From Adiantum capillus-veneris (Eukaryota; Streptophyta; Polypodiopsida; Polypodiales; Pteridaceae), in assembly GCA_014529385.2 (NCBI GenBank), contig CM043945.1:140344241-140408240 (forward strand): a stretch of DNA of 64,000 bases, in the 5' to 3' direction. Under the pieces are notes generated by a model that was not told the origin of the DNA, did no database searches, and worked only from the letters and a program-made list of their open reading frames with translations. The position numbers were made by a program, and so were the translations under genes. Positions 22,201 through 34,942 of this stretch are shown here, piece after piece (the stretch's first letter is position 1; every line of letters starts with the position of its first letter).

Positions 22201-24330
22201 TAACACACCACTCTTCAAGCCTAGTTGTGTAGAGTGTGTGCATTGTGAGTGCTCTATTCCATCACTACACATAGGTGCATGGAGAAGCTTGAAGTTAGTT
22301 ATGCCATCTAGAGGAGTGGAGTGATACTATACTCTGTAATCACACTTGTAGCCTACTCTTGTCCATAAATAAGATTCATAGTTTTGGGTGCAATTGTATG
22401 CTGCAACTACGACTCTTCTCTCCAAATTGACTTGATAAGTTGGCTCATCAAGTGATTGAAGGTATATTGTCCTTGAAGTTTGTTGTGCCATTTCATGCTT
22501 GGTGGTTTGAGGGCTTGTTGAATTGTTTGCCTAAAAGGTCAATTGTAAGAGGGTGCTCGGTGAGAGGGCTCCCGTGACCCTAAGACAATTTGTGTATTGG
22601 CAACAAGGTCAAGTTTTGTGTTGTCTCTCTATTTCTCATCAAGCTTTGTGTGCATCTAGTCTTTAAGGCTAAGACTGAGTTGCTCAAGTTGATTTGTGCT
22701 CTTTACCTCTCTCTGGCCTGGTGAATGTTTGTGTTTGGTGTGTGTGGCTATCTTGCATTCCCCTCTCTTTGTGCGTTTGAGTACAAGGAGATATCACGTG
22801 CGTCCTAGTTCGCATCTACAACTAGGTGGTGTCCCTTTTCTTGTTTGGTTTCTGGCTGTGGGTTGTTGTTGTCTCTGATTGTGCTTGCCCCAACCCCAAT
22901 TGAGCAACACGGGAGTCTCGAAGGGTGTTTAGAGGCCGCTCTTCTTGTTGCACGCCCCGGACCGCCTCACCAGTTTCTTGTCATACTCTATGCATATCAG
23001 CAGTTTTACTATGTGATGGTTTAGTGGTCGATTTTGACTCCCACTTTGACAGGCTTTGTCAGCTTGGACACAATTTAGTGTTCTTATACCCACTCTTGCA
23101 GGAGTGAGAGTTGCATGTGCTTGTGTGGCTACAGAATACACATAGGCTCTATAGGTTTTTGGAGTGTCTTGTGTAGTAGGTGTATTGACATTGTGGGAGA
23201 TTCATGCTCATTGATTCTAGTTGAGGGATTCTCGGATTGTTTGCCATAGCGTTTTGGAATTGTTTATTTTCTCGTTTTTTAGTGATAATTTTCTCCAGTT
23301 ACAAAGGAGACTGGTGGTTTTTCGCGAGGTTTTATGCGTTTTGTGATAGGTGCTAGAGAGCTGTTTTAGCCAAGTCTTGGCTTGTGCCTATGCAGATGGT
23401 CATTTCGCTTGTGCTCTCATTGAGTATGGTCATGATTTATGTATAGTTGGTTCTCGATATTTTGGCAGAGGGTTATGCGCTTTATGCAATGTTTGCCATA
23501 GTTTTGGTGGCAGGTGCTTGATCAACTAGTTTTCTTTTGCGCTGTGTTGAGCGGTTATGCTCTTACGGACAATGCACTTACACTTTGTGTGCGATGATCT
23601 ATGACTACGTGTATCAACATCTAAAGTTGAATCAAATGGATAATTTTGTAGCTTCCATAATGACTAGCATTCCCCAGTTTTGCAACAACCATCTTTCTCT
23701 ATCTTGAAAAACATACTTTACAATAGGCTAGTAAGAGACTATTAATTGAGGTCTCTCTCGTGTTAATCCCTGCTTGGGTTCTATTATAGCTTGTTGTTTC
23801 TCATTGAGAACTTCTTGCATGGCTTGTGAAGATACAATGCCGTGATTCTCTATCTCTTAGCTCTATGAAAGAGGTCGAGTGGAGAATGAGAACTCTCTAG
23901 ATGAAGTGGGTGATGGAAACCAAGCATGCACAGGGGTCTCTGTGTGCGTAGTAGCTAGAGGCAAAGGTGTTGAGGTAGATAACTCTGCAACAGAGGGCTC
24001 TATGGACATAGGAGGTGAAATAATGGTTGTAGGGTCTTTGTAAACTCTTTGCAGGGCCATGAATGCTCCACTCTTTGTACGCCTTGAGAGTATAGTAGTC
24101 GTTATTGATGCAGAATTCATACATTGGCCTTGCCTTATAATCATTTTTGATTGGATACCAAAAAGATACGCGTTTTAATGCACCACTAGTGACCGTTATT
24201 GACTTCAAATCTCCTTTGGTCATCTAGTAACTGAGACCGGAGGCTTCATTCCATTCTCAGGATGAATAGCATTATCCACTTGGATCCCTTTTGATTTCAT
24301 AAAAATATAAATTCAATGGATGGATTTTGA
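22201..24330. other. Unassigned retroelement-like leader, no gene
   Basis: GT-rich sequence downstream of the TATA region, with no domain recognised on either strand. Minus-strand frames at 23863-24223 are open for about 100 codons but resemble nothing I know. Confidence 0.35.
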
Positions 24331-24339
24331 GAGTCAAAT

Positions 24340-25140
24340 GTGGTTGTAACCTTAGGAGCTAGGTTTTGTTGGAGTTGAATAGTACAACTTAACCTTCGTT
24401 CCATTATAAACCCCATGCAACATTAGTTTAGACAAATCCTTTAGTTTGACTATGCCATTAGAGAAAACCCAGTCGACTTCATAAAGTCTTGACCATGCTA
24501 TCTTCATATTGGGTTTCTTTGAGCCTAGCTTTGATTGATATAACAAAACCAGATCATTATTTTTGAACTCCCTTACTTTTAAATTACTTTTTTTAACTCC
24601 CTTACTTTAAACTTACTATAATGCCAATGTTTCCTTTGTTGCTACACACTTCCTATTCTAGCATTGCTCTTTGTTTGATTTCATCCAACTTAAGTAGCTC
24701 ATCTAGTCTCTTTTCCAGTGTTAAGTTGCATTCCATATAATGCTTTATAGCCAATCGGAGATGGGAGCAACGAATTCCATGGGTACCACTGCTTCAGTTC
24801 CATGCACCATTTTGAATTGTGTCATGCGAGTTGCAATCTTGTATGTTGTCTTGTATTCCCAGAGTGTTGTCTGATGCAAGGTCCTTTTGAACTATCTTAG
24901 TCATAATGGTCTTAATTAATAGTCTTGTTGCTACTCTCAGCCTGTCCATTGCATTTAAGATATTATAGTGTAAACTTTTGATGCTTGGTTGAGAAGAATT
25001 CAATTAGAATCTGAAGAGTTTTATTCATGATAAATGGGTCCCCTGATCTAATATGATTTCATGTTTGACTGAAGGTCTTAACTTTGCGATTTTTGCAATT
25101 TGCTTTGACATTTCCTCCAGTCTTTTGGTCCATGACCTTT
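24340..25140 (-). pseudogene. Gypsy integrase C-terminal relic
   Basis: Minus-strand fragments include LLIKTIMTKIVQKDLASDN (near 24920-24850), a stretch like the end of the integrase core that normally precedes the host-range loop. Downstream, at 24546-24352, is YQSKLGSKKPNMKIAWSRLY with NGIVKLKDL, like the basic C-terminal domain. Frameshifts separate them. It directly follows the gag block at 25142 on the same strand: protease, reverse transcriptase and RNase H are absent from this copy. Confidence 0.6.
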
Positions 25141-25141
25141 T

Positions 25142-26309
25142 CTACTTTCCCTTCCCCTTATCGTCTGATTTTGTTTTATATGAGATTGAGTTGGAACTTG
25201 AACTGTAATTCTCTTCAATAGAATATTCAATCTTATTGGTCTGCCTTCTCTTATGCCCCTTTTCTTTCTTCTCTTGCTGCTCCAGCTTCAAAGCTCTTTG
25301 CACCAGTTTGTTGAACTTCTTTTTTGGTGCTCGTACTTCTTGTTCTCTCAATTTCTTGCTTTCAAAGCCATTCAAAAACCAAGCTCTCATTATTTTCTCA
25401 AAAGGGGGTTCTTGTAATTGTCTAGTTAATTCTATAATTTTCTCAATGTAGCTTTTGACAGACAACCTCCCTCAAGCAAGGGGGTTCTTGTAATTGTCTA
25501 GTTAATTCTATAATTTTCTCAATGTAGCTTCTGACAGACAACCTCCCTTGCTTGATTTTATCAAGCTCACACAAAATAGCTTCATCTCCCTGATTGTCTG
25601 AGTATTCTAGTCTGAAAGCCTTAATAAGCTCGCTATAAGATCTAAGTTGGCAAGCTGGGTAATGGTAATACCATTTTTGAGTTAACTCCTTTGATGTTTG
25701 TGGAAAATACTCTCCCCATTCATCTTCATCAATATCTTTGAGTTCTACATATTGTTCAAAGGCCTGGATGTGCACATCGGGACCATCTTTTTCCCCACCT
25801 TTGAACACAAGAAAGAAAATCTTCAGAATACTAGAATGTTCAACAACTTGACTGGTTTTGGCTTTATGCACGGGCTTCTTCTCTCTAGACCTTGTTTTAC
25901 TGTAGTGATCCGTATTAGAATTCCAATCCTTGTCTGTCTCAGTTTCTAACATTGTGTCTGCTTCCTTCTTCTTTGCTAACTTATGCATTGATTTGTGGCT
26001 TTGTTTACTGTGTTCGCTTTCTTCATTGTGTGTTCCACTGTTTTGGGATCTATGGGATTGATTCCTTTGTTCAGCCCACCTTATCCTGGAATGAGTGGAA
26101 TGCTAGGAATCCCTTGATTCATCAGTTGTCCCTGGCCTTGGAGCCATATCCATCTCATTACCAGGTTTGTGTTCAGTTTCAAAGTCGCACTCTAATTCCT
26201 TCTGAATTGGATTGTCAATATTGTAGCTGGTTGTCGACCACCTATACCTCTTCTGGGCGGCATATCTAATATTTATGATCTCTAACATCAACTGGGAGAT
26301 AGGTCGCAT
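25142..26309 (-). pseudogene. Gypsy gag with internal 77-bp duplication
   Basis: The minus strand encodes an N-terminal part at about 26309-26100 (ISQLMLEIINIRYAAQKRYR...). The capsid-like domain at 25790-25470 reads DVHIQAFEQYVELKDIDEDE, EYFPQTSKELTQKWYYHYP, and CELDKIKQGRLSVRSYIEKI, and a Lys-rich C-terminal tail follows. A tandem duplication of about 77 bp (copies near 25404-25470 and 25480-25548) repeats SYIEKIIELTRQLQEPP and shifts the frame, so the two halves are open separately. The same family is represented by the relic at 1-605. Confidence 0.75.
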
Positions 26310-26985
26310 GTCTAGAGAAACTTTAGCTCAAACCATGGTGATCGCCAAAAGGGAATGGGCTGAACACATTCAAACAGCTATTCTAGGTTGGTAATTAGAG
26401 TTAGTTCAAATCAGACCAGAGAACGGAGATTCTGATCAGACTTAACCACAACTGAAAGACAAAATTAGTATTGAAAATAAAGTGACATTGGAAAAGAGAA
26501 TTGAATTGGGATTGTATTATTCAAAAAATGTGTACAACTAGATTTAGCGAGGACCATCTTAATGAGAGTTACAAAGTACAATAGCCAATGGCTCAAGATA
26601 CAAAGTATTAAGCTTAGGGTTAGGGACTGAAGGATTGGATCTAGACTATAGGCTATTGGATATTGGATGCCCAAAAGGAAGTAATGAGTCCTATTTAAAG
26701 TCTCATAAAGAATTTGGTGCCAAATGACTGCATCCATCGGTACAAAAAAATCTCATCTTGTGAAGTAGGTACCCATCATCTATGGAAAATTTCTTCTATC
26801 TCTACAACTCATCACTCAAAAGAGGAGAACTGGGTGTGGACATTAAAGACACACAACTAGCATTGGAGTGAGAAGGATCCCTCATTTTCACATGGCTCCA
26901 CACTTTGGAGTATGTTTCATCATGCTCATATTTTCCCTTTAGAGATTCCAAAAACTCACTCGAAGCTTTGTGAAAAGAAGAGATT
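26310..26985. other. No gene seen
   Basis: AT-rich sequence between gag and pol relics, with no recognised feature. Confidence 0.4.
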
Positions 26986-26989
26986 TGAC

Positions 26990-27725
26990 CTGAGGTATAC
27001 GACTAAGAGCATCATCTACCACATTGTAATTTTCTTTATGATATTGGAGCTTTGCATCATACTCTTGAAGAATCTCAACCCACCTAGCCTTTCGTCTCTT
27101 TGTTGTATAAACCATTTCTTACATTCATGGTCAAACACAATCCCAAATTAAGCTCCATACAAATAATGTTGCCATGTTTTCAAAGAGGACACTATTGCAT
27201 AGAGTTCTCTTTTATAATCAAAATAGTGTTGATGTGCACAATCAATCTTCTTCCTTTCAAATGCAATTGGTATTCCCTCCTACAGAAGGACTACTCCAAT
27301 AGCACGACTACTAGCATTTGTTTTCTAACACAAACTGTTTCATAGGATCCACAATAGCTAAAATAGGAGCTCTAGATAATGCATCCCTGAGAGCATCAAA
27401 ACTTTGATGTTGAGATTCTCCCCATTGAAAGGTTTTCACTTTGTCTTTTAGTTGTTTCGTCATTTGAACATCAATATGAGCATAGTTTTTAATGAACCTT
27501 CGGTAAAAACCTGTAAATCCCAAGAAAATTTATATCTCTTCTAGATTTCTAGGAGAAGGCCATCTCCTAATGGCATGCACTTTGGATTTATCCATATGTA
27601 ACTCGACGGATGAAATCACATGCCCCAAATAGTGAATTTTCTCCTTGAGAAAATCACACATGGATTCCTTGGCATGTAACTTATTTTGCCAATTTGCAAC
27701 CGTTGCCTCTTGAGTCTTCCTCACG
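26990..27725 (-). pseudogene. Gypsy reverse transcriptase/RNase H relic
   Basis: Minus-strand blocks read EKIHYLGHVIS (27660-27620, end of the RT thumb), GFTGFYRRFIKNYAHID (27520-27470), ALSRAPILAIVDPMKQFVLE (27390-27320), and then, with many stops, an RNase H segment (KRELYAIVSSLKTWQHYLYG near 27200-27140). It is related to the pol at 34.9-38.6 kb but more diverged. It ends abruptly at about 27725, where a plus-strand copy of gypsy pol begins. Confidence 0.75.
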
Positions 27726-29320
27726 ATTATCTAAAGTGGAGTAACACACACCGAGGTGGTGCATGAATGCTATCTCACAGCTTCCATGTGGCAATAGACC
27801 TTCGGACCACATGAGTTAGTACGTATGCACGGATCTCTGCAAGGGCACAAGGCACGCATCTTGGTAGATGATGATGCTACTCACAATTTCATCAATCATG
27901 GATTGGTGAAAAAACTCAAATTGCCTCAAACAACGAGTACCCACCGCTACAAGGTAGCAATGATGAATGGATATGATGCCGAAATCTGGGATACTCAAGT
28001 CCGAGCTGTACCTTGGGAAGTACAAAGGCTACTCCACATCCTTGGAATTTTAGGTTATGAACATGGAGAGGGTTGATGTGGTCCTTGGTAGGGAATGGTT
28101 GCATAGCCTAAGACCATCACTGAAGCATAGCTATGAGCACAACATCTTGATGTTTGAATCCCATGGCGCACATGTGTTGTTGTTAGGAAAGAAGGATGTA
28201 CCTTCTTCACCACTGATATGTACAACTGAGCTTATGCAGTTCGTTTCTGATAATGAAATAGATCAAGTTTTATTGTGTTACTCATTGTTTCATTTTCTCT
28301 CTAACATTGAATCTGTTGAACATTCCTTGAAGCCGCATGCTTCTCTCTCATCTCTTCCACCAATGGATACTTCCCAACAAGCAAAGGTTGCTAGTGAGTT
28401 AAAAAAAGTATTAAAGGAATTTCACAATGTTTTTCCTAATGATTTGCCACTAGGATTACCACCGACACGATCGGTGAAACATAGCATCGATGTGGTTGCA
28501 GGCATAAACCTGTCAGTAAACCACCCTATCGCATGAGTTACTTTGAAGTTGCTGAGGTGGAACGTCATCTTGCTGACTATCTTAGCAGAGGGTTTATTCG
28601 ACCCAGTTCTTCACCATGGGCTTCTCCTATCATATTAGTAAAGAATAATGATGACAGTATGCGCATATGAGTAGACTATCGTGGCTTAAATGCGGTAACT
28701 CTTAAGAACAAGTACCCATTGCCACGCATGGATGAGTTATTCGACAAGCTCACTCATGCTTGTATTTTTACGAAAACAAACTTGCGGTCATGTTATCACC
28801 AAGTACGTATTCGACTTGCTGATATACCCAAAACTGCATTCTGAACAAGGTTTGGACACTACGAGTTTTTGGTTATGCCTTTTGGGTTAACCAATGAGCC
28901 CGCAACATTCATGACACTTATGGATATTGTCTTGAGACCATACTTGGGCAAATTTGTCATCGTTTTTCTTGATGACATTCTGGTATACATTGCTTCTGAA
29001 GAAGAACACTTACAACATCTGAGGGAGGTGTCCGAATTGTTACGAACAAATCAATTATATGCCAAGGAATCTAAGTGTGATTTTTTGAAGGAAGAAATTC
29101 ACTATCTTGGGCATGTTATTTCAGCTAATGGGCTACATATGGGTCAATCCAAAGTGGATACAATTTGGCAATGGTCTTCTCCTAGAAATTTGGAAGAGTT
29201 ACATATTTTTTAAGGATTTCCAGGTTTTTATCGAAGGTTCGTTAAAAACTACGCTAATATTAATGTTTCCACGACGGACCAACTGAAATCAAAGGCAAAG
29301 CTTTTTAGTGGGGTTCCGCA
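27714..29320 (+). pseudogene. Ty3/gypsy protease-RT fragment, copy I
   Basis: The frame starts just upstream of the retropepsin domain (MHGSLQGHKARILVDD, about 27824). The active-site triplet region reads DDDAT where the sister copy has DDGAT. The PR-RT linker follows (28057-28536), then RT blocks with many small lesions, including a TGA in the DYRGLN region. The catalytic FLDDI is present at about 28965-28980, and the RT ends at YLGHVISANGL near 29130. Homology to copy II (34943-38588) starts at the shared TCTTCCTCACGATT and stops near 29320, where unrelated sequence begins. Several stops and frameshifts make it non-functional. Confidence 0.85.
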
Positions 29321-29779
29321 GTATTGCAAAGCGGCACCAAGACAGTAATTCTAGTAAAAATTCACTCAAAAACTCGTTCATTTAAAGTTCCAATGCTCTG
29401 GAGGCACGAAATCCCCCAGCGAGTGTTTACTCCACCCGATGTGCCCATACAACTAGGTTGTCCATCGCTTAACCACAGCAGTCGTGGATTCAAGAGCCCT
29501 TAACCAGGAACTCTAGCTCCTGCGAATAACTTCGCGAGCTGCCCCCTGTGATCAAGAGGGGGTTTGGACTAGATCAACATTGGAATTGAAAATGAACTAG
29601 CTGAGCTAAATTTTCCCTAGCAACCAATCTTTCCTACTTCAGACAGTATATTCCGAAAGAATTCTTTCCTACTTGAATATAAAATACAATTAATTTAAAT
29701 GCCGTGGTTTCCGTTGATTTCCAACATGTTGGAAAATGTGTTTTTCATCCTACCTTATCGAATGCAATGTTGCTTTAAC
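29321..29779. other. No gene seen (junction region)
   Basis: Sequence between the truncated gypsy copy I and the direct repeat at 29780, with nothing recognised on either strand. Confidence 0.4.
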
Positions 29780-30219
29780 AAACTTGAATTAAAACTTGAC
29801 CTACCTCCACAATTTTCGCGTCATTGCTCCGTGAGATGGCCGGTACTTGGTCGACCATGGGAGCTTTCCCTTTCCCATTCGTGTTGCTTGTCCCCGCCTC
29901 GCGATCGTGGGAACCACCGAAACGAGTTCTCTTTACCGGGGCCATTTTATACTACTCACTACTTAATTGACAACTTGGAAAAAGAGAGCTAACATTTGAG
30001 GGTAACATACAACCATGATGACGTATTAGTTTCAATAAGCAAATCCCCTTATACGAGAGGTTAGACTTACTTCAAGACATAGAGAATCCCGATAGCACCA
30101 TACTTGTTCTATGGGAATAGGCCCTAAGGTTAATTATTTGGCCTAGATAGTTAAGAATTTCAGGCATCTTCTCAATCTATTTACTAGAGATGAATTCGGA
30201 ATGCTTAATCACTTCCTAA
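29780..30219 (-). repeat. Left copy of 440-bp direct repeat (leader + gag start)
   Basis: Nearly identical to 32276-32712. On the minus strand it holds the end of a leader and a gag-like start at ATG 29945-29943 (MAPVKRTRFGG...). The frame is lost where homology ends near 29780. Confidence 0.85.
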
Positions 30220-31490
30220 TGCAAGTAGAGGTTTGCAAATTTACCGTATGCATAGGTGAGAGGGTTTCTCCCTTCCTAGTGATTAATGATGGATTATTTT
30301 CACTAATTACATCCTAATCTATGAGATAATTGATTCTAATTTAGTTGTTTAAACATTGTGTGGCAATAGAAAGCAGTTGACCCTCTCTACCTCAATGCCG
30401 ACTTGTTCTTAATTACAATAGTGACTAGCGGTTGATTCCTTAATCATGCATTAATCTATGATTAAGAGAGACTAACTGCTTGCATAATTACTAATTAGAT
30501 TAAGATTTATGCAATAGATCAATGATACGAAGAATTAGAGAGTATCCATTGAGTAATTTAGCTAGGGTTATGCACAATAGATGCAGGATTAAGAGAATAT
30601 TGAAGAGAATTGCAACAAGCATGAATTAAATTGGATATTACCGAGATTAGGCTGAATTCCTCTCGAAATTATGATGCAATGGACTCCTCGAGACGAGAAA
30701 CGGGCATCACTTTCCTCCTTAGCTCTTCTTCCAAAGGCTATGTCTGCAGGTAGCACCTCCTCAAGGTGTGTGCGTGTGTGTAGGAGTGTGTGTGAGCATA
30801 TATGTTTTTGTGTGTATGTGAACATGTCCTTATATAGTGCTCATCCTCATGCAGGTCGATTTCTACTGCTATATGCATCTGAGTGAGCAACTTAGTCTTG
30901 CATGGGAAGTTGAGTGCATGCCTTGCAAGGTGTCCAGTTAACTTAGTCTAACTGACTCTCACACTCTCTCTCAAGCATGGCAAGCCTCCCACAAGTCCCT
31001 AGAGGTGTGAGGGCGCCCCCTAACTGCTAAAGCAAGCTCCCAGTGGCCTGGGACTTGTTCCCACACAGCCCCTGAGCCCCGATGCTTCCCGCACAACATT
31101 AGGAAAATTTAATTTTTAACCTAAGACGGGCAATTCAAGTCAGATTTTAATGCTGGAACTTGCTATACTAAGCTCTAACTAAGGTGTATTAACATGGGTA
31201 CCTGCCATATTTAGCAGCCCTTGGCGTCCGAAAATGTATTTTTCTCAAATTTGGGGTACGGGTGCAGTTTTTCGAGATGGTCAAAACTAAATGGGTCGGG
31301 TGACAAAAAACTTACTATTTTTGGAAAATTTCCACAAAATTTATTTTAATTCACTTTTGGAAGCTTTATGACATTCTAAATATCATGGGATCAACAGATT
31401 TTGAAAAACTGCAAAAAATAGTAACTTTTTTCATTATGATTGTTTCACGGTACAATGGTGTTCTTTTAGCTCGGGGTCGGAGACCTTACG
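30220..31490 (-). repeat. Gypsy LTR plus leader (minus strand)
   Basis: A polypurine-like GTTGGGGAGGACG on the minus strand ends at about 31491 and is followed by TAAGGTCTCC. The equivalent at 61738 reads TGTAAGGTCTCC, so I place the LTR start here. A TATA element (CACTATATAAGGA) lies on the minus strand at about 30839-30827, followed by the R/U5 and leader. The 3' boundary of the LTR could not be fixed. A gag start follows directly, so this is an LTR-leader-gag arrangement rather than an LTR followed by flanking DNA. Confidence 0.55.
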
Positions 31491-31740
31491 TCCTCCCCAA
31501 CGTGAAAAATTTGAGATGTCCTCATCTCAAGAATACATCTGGATAAACTCTATGCTAACTACTTAGGTACATATATCCTTTGTCTAAAGTAAAGACATCC
31601 TTTGATAATAGAATAGTCTTTAGCTTTATGCGTCTTATTCTGTTGAACTTTGATGAGATCCTGGTGCTTGAATTATGGCTCACTAGGATTAGCAATTGCA
31701 GCTTACAGAGCTTCTCTCTCATCAGCTTCGTCACCCACAG
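31491..31740 (-). pseudogene. Gypsy integrase N-terminal scrap
   Basis: A short minus-strand frame (HQDLIKVQQNKTHKAKDYS, then GCLYFRQRIYVPK, about 31660-31560) resembles the stretch just before the integrase zinc finger. It is squeezed between the gag at 31741-32441 and the 3' end/LTR at 31490, so most of pol is deleted. Confidence 0.45.
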
Positions 31741-32441
31741 TTACGGTTGTTCAGGAACACAATAGTACAAGTGATAAGTGTTTGAAGACAAATGCCTATA
31801 GTCTACTATCTCATCAGAGTAGTATTTCTTGTACACATTGCTAATAGGCTCAAATATTACAAGATTCTCGTTTGGAGGAAACACATCCAGAATGGAATTA
31901 GGCTTAATTCTATCACTAGGGATCACATTCTTTGCTTGATCGAAGACCCATCGGTTCAAGGTTGTCTTGAGACCATCTACAGTGATCTTAACTTCTCCAA
32001 AAGTTCCAAGGAAGTAGAAAACATGGATAACCCGCAATTCATGTGCCCAATGAAGCTTCTTCAAGTTAGTGGACAAATAATCAAATTTTGTAGCATTGAT
32101 GTAGAAGATACCACCCTTACTATTCCATGTAATCTCCCAACCTTGATGGATTCCCGTCGATGGAGGAGCAAAGGCCTTCATCAAAATTTCCATCATGCTT
32201 CGGCGGACATTGTACTTTGGAGAACGATACGCCTCCATATACATTATCTCAAATGTTCTAAACTTGCAGTAAGCAAAACTTGAATTAAAACTTGACCTAC
32301 CTCCACAATTTCCTCGTCATTGCTCCGTGAGATGGCCGGTACTTGGTCGACCATGGGAGCTTTCCCTTTCCCATTCGTGTTGCTTGTCCCCGCCTCGCGG
32401 TTGTGGGAACCACCGAAACGAGTTCTCTTTATCGGGGCCAT
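31741..32441 (-). pseudogene. Retroelement gag-like ORF (two frames)
   Basis: The minus strand starts MAPIKRTRFGGSHNREAG at 32441 and runs to a stop at about 32244. From there a second frame (MYMEAYRSPKYNVRRSMMEI...) continues to 31741. They would form one ~230-residue protein if a single stop were absent. A basic, low-complexity N-terminus followed by a folded-looking domain fits a gag. The similar starts at 29945 and 59146, each just downstream of an LTR and leader, support this. I do not recognise a specific capsid family. Confidence 0.5.
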
Positions 32442-32712
32442 TTTATACTTACTACTTAATTGACAACTTGGAAAAAGAGAGCTAACATTCGAGGGTAACA
32501 TACAACCATGATGACGGATTAGTTTCAATAAGCAAATCCCCTTATACGAGAGGTTAGACTTACTTCAAGACATAGAGAATCCCGATAGCACCATACTTGT
32601 TCTATGGGAATAGGCCCTAAGGTTAATTATTTGGCCTAAATAGTTAAGAATTTCAGGTTTCTTCTCAATCTATTTACTAGAGATGAATTCGGCAAGCTTA
32701 ATCACTTCCTAA
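32276..32712 (-). repeat. Right copy of 440-bp direct repeat
   Basis: The sister of 29780-30219. Its upstream edge (32712 on the plus strand) is joined directly to copia pol, without an LTR. Confidence 0.85.
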
Positions 32713-34942
32713 GCACTTGCCAGTTAAACCGTGGATGTATCTCAAGATATGTTTCACTGCTTCCCAATGCTTTTTGCATGGATTTTCCATATACTTGCTG
32801 ACCATTTCCATTGCAAATGCAATATCTGGTCACGTGCTAACCATGGCGAACATGAGACTGCCAACTGCCGAAGAATATGGCACCTTTTTCATCTCTACCT
32901 TTTCAGCATTCGATTTGGGGGAATCATTCTTGCTAAGTTTTACATATACAAGAATTGGGGTACTCAAAGCTTCCCCCCTTGCATGTTAAAACGTTGCAAG
33001 ATTTTGTGAAAATACTCTTCCTGTGATAGTTCAAGTATTCCATGCTTACGACCTCTCTTGATACGCATACAAAGAAAATGATGTGCATCACCCAAATCCT
33101 TCATGGCAAAATGCTTTCTTCAGAAGTGCAATCTCATCTTTGGACTTCCTGGCTATAAGGATATCATCTACATACAAGATCAGAATGATGAGGGAACCAT
33201 CCTTCAACCTCCTTGTGTATAAGTAGTGATCCTCTTGGCTCCTTACATGACCTTGGGATTGAATGTACTTATCAAACTTGATGTACCATTTCTTTGAACC
33301 TTGATTTAGACCATACAAAGCTTTCTTGAGTCTACACACTAGATCTGCCCTTGTTGTCTTCTCAGTATTTATCTCAAAACCTTCTGGTTGCTTCATCTAG
33401 ACATCTTCTTCAAGATCCTCGCATAGAAACGTTGTTTTCACATCCCTTTGGACCAATTCCATGTCCTCAATGGCTACTCAACCAAGCATAAGACATAGTG
33501 TAGTCATCTTGACTACTGGAGAAAACATCTCATCAAAATCTATGCCTTTGTTTTGCTTGAAGTATTTAGCAGCCAATCTAGCCTTATACTTACGCTCGGG
33601 ATCTTCTGTCATGCACTTCTTCTTGTACACACATTTGCAAGGCAACGCATGTTTACCCTCTGGAAAATCTATCAATTCCCAAGTCGCATTGTCTAAAATT
33701 GAGTTATACTCAGATTGCATAGCCTGCTCTCACTTCACGCTATCTTCCATTTGAATAGCTTGTTTATAACAAGTGGGTTCATTGTAGTCAGTGACTAACA
33801 CATAGTCCAATCTTGGCTCAAAACACTCAAGCGCACAAGATACATGCATAGATCTCCTCACTACTTGACTATTGAAGTATGCTCTCTCTAGAGCACTACT
33901 AGTGGTAGGGACTTCACCAGTAGACTGAGTTTGTTTTCCCAAATTTGTGGAAGTTAGTCCTCAAATTTGACTTTTTGATATTTGGCCTCTTTAAGAGGAT
34001 GTCTATGCATTTTAGACTCATTGAATATCATTTGTGAGCTCCGAATAACCTTCCTAGAATTTGGGTGCCAAAAATGATGTCCCATCTCTCCATTTTCACC
34101 ATAACCAATGAAGATGCACTAGCGTTACTTGGGATTTAGCTTCTTGCAAAGTTCTTTGGGAATGTGTGAGAGAATTCTCACACCCAAACACATGTAATCT
34201 ATCATAAATTGGCTTCTTGCTAGTCCACATCTCTAGCAGAATCTTGAAATTCAACGGAGTACTAGGCGATCTATTTATGATGTGTACATTTGTCATAACA
34301 ACCTCTCCCCAAAACTCAGGAGGTAAATTTGCCATAGATAACATGGTTGTGACTCTTTCTTGAATTGTGTGATTCATATGTTGAGCAACTCCATTCTGAG
34401 CAGGTGTGTACGATGTAGTAAGTTGTCATCGAATCCCTAGTTTGCTACAAAAATTCTTGAACTCTGTGGAGACATACTCTCCACCATTGTCAGTTCAAAA
34501 GTCCTTTAGCTTTCTACCAGATTGGTTCTCAATCATGGCTTAGAATTTTTGGAATGTAGCAACACTTCGTCTTCCCCCTTCAAGAGGTAGACCCACACCT
34601 TCCGAGTAGAGTCGTCTATGAATGTCAGGAAATATAGTTACATTCAGGAAATATAGTTCTCTCACTAGAGATTTGTGTGGCATAGGCCCACGTAAATTGA
34701 ATGAACCAAATCTAGAGGGTTTCCTAACTCTTGATATAATGGCAAAGAAGTTTGCCTAGTTTGCTTGCCATAGATGCAATGCTCACATAAATTGAAATTA
34801 GAATAGTTTAACACATGTAAGTAGCCCAAACATTGAAGGATTTTCATTCCTTTCTAATCCAAACTTAGTGGAAAGCTGCTCGGCTACATGGATAGAAATC
34901 TCTTTTACTGAACAGACATATAAAGAGTACAATGAATCAAAT
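32713..34942 (-). pseudogene. Ty1/copia pol relic
   Basis: From 34942 downward on the minus strand come a gag-pre-integrase zinc region (CEHCIYGKQTR near 34770), integrase core fragments, the end of the integrase (MNHTIQERVTTMLSMANLP and HIINRSPSTPLNFK, 34377-34240), and an RT with YKARLAAKYFKQNKGIDFDE (33600). The catalytic ILYVDDILIA lies near 33180-33160, and KHWEAVKHILRYIHGLTG near 32770-32720. The frame breaks many times. The 3' RNase H end and LTR are missing because the copia is cut at 32712 by the gypsy gag/leader segment. The 5' side is cut at 34943 by gypsy copy II. Confidence 0.85.
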
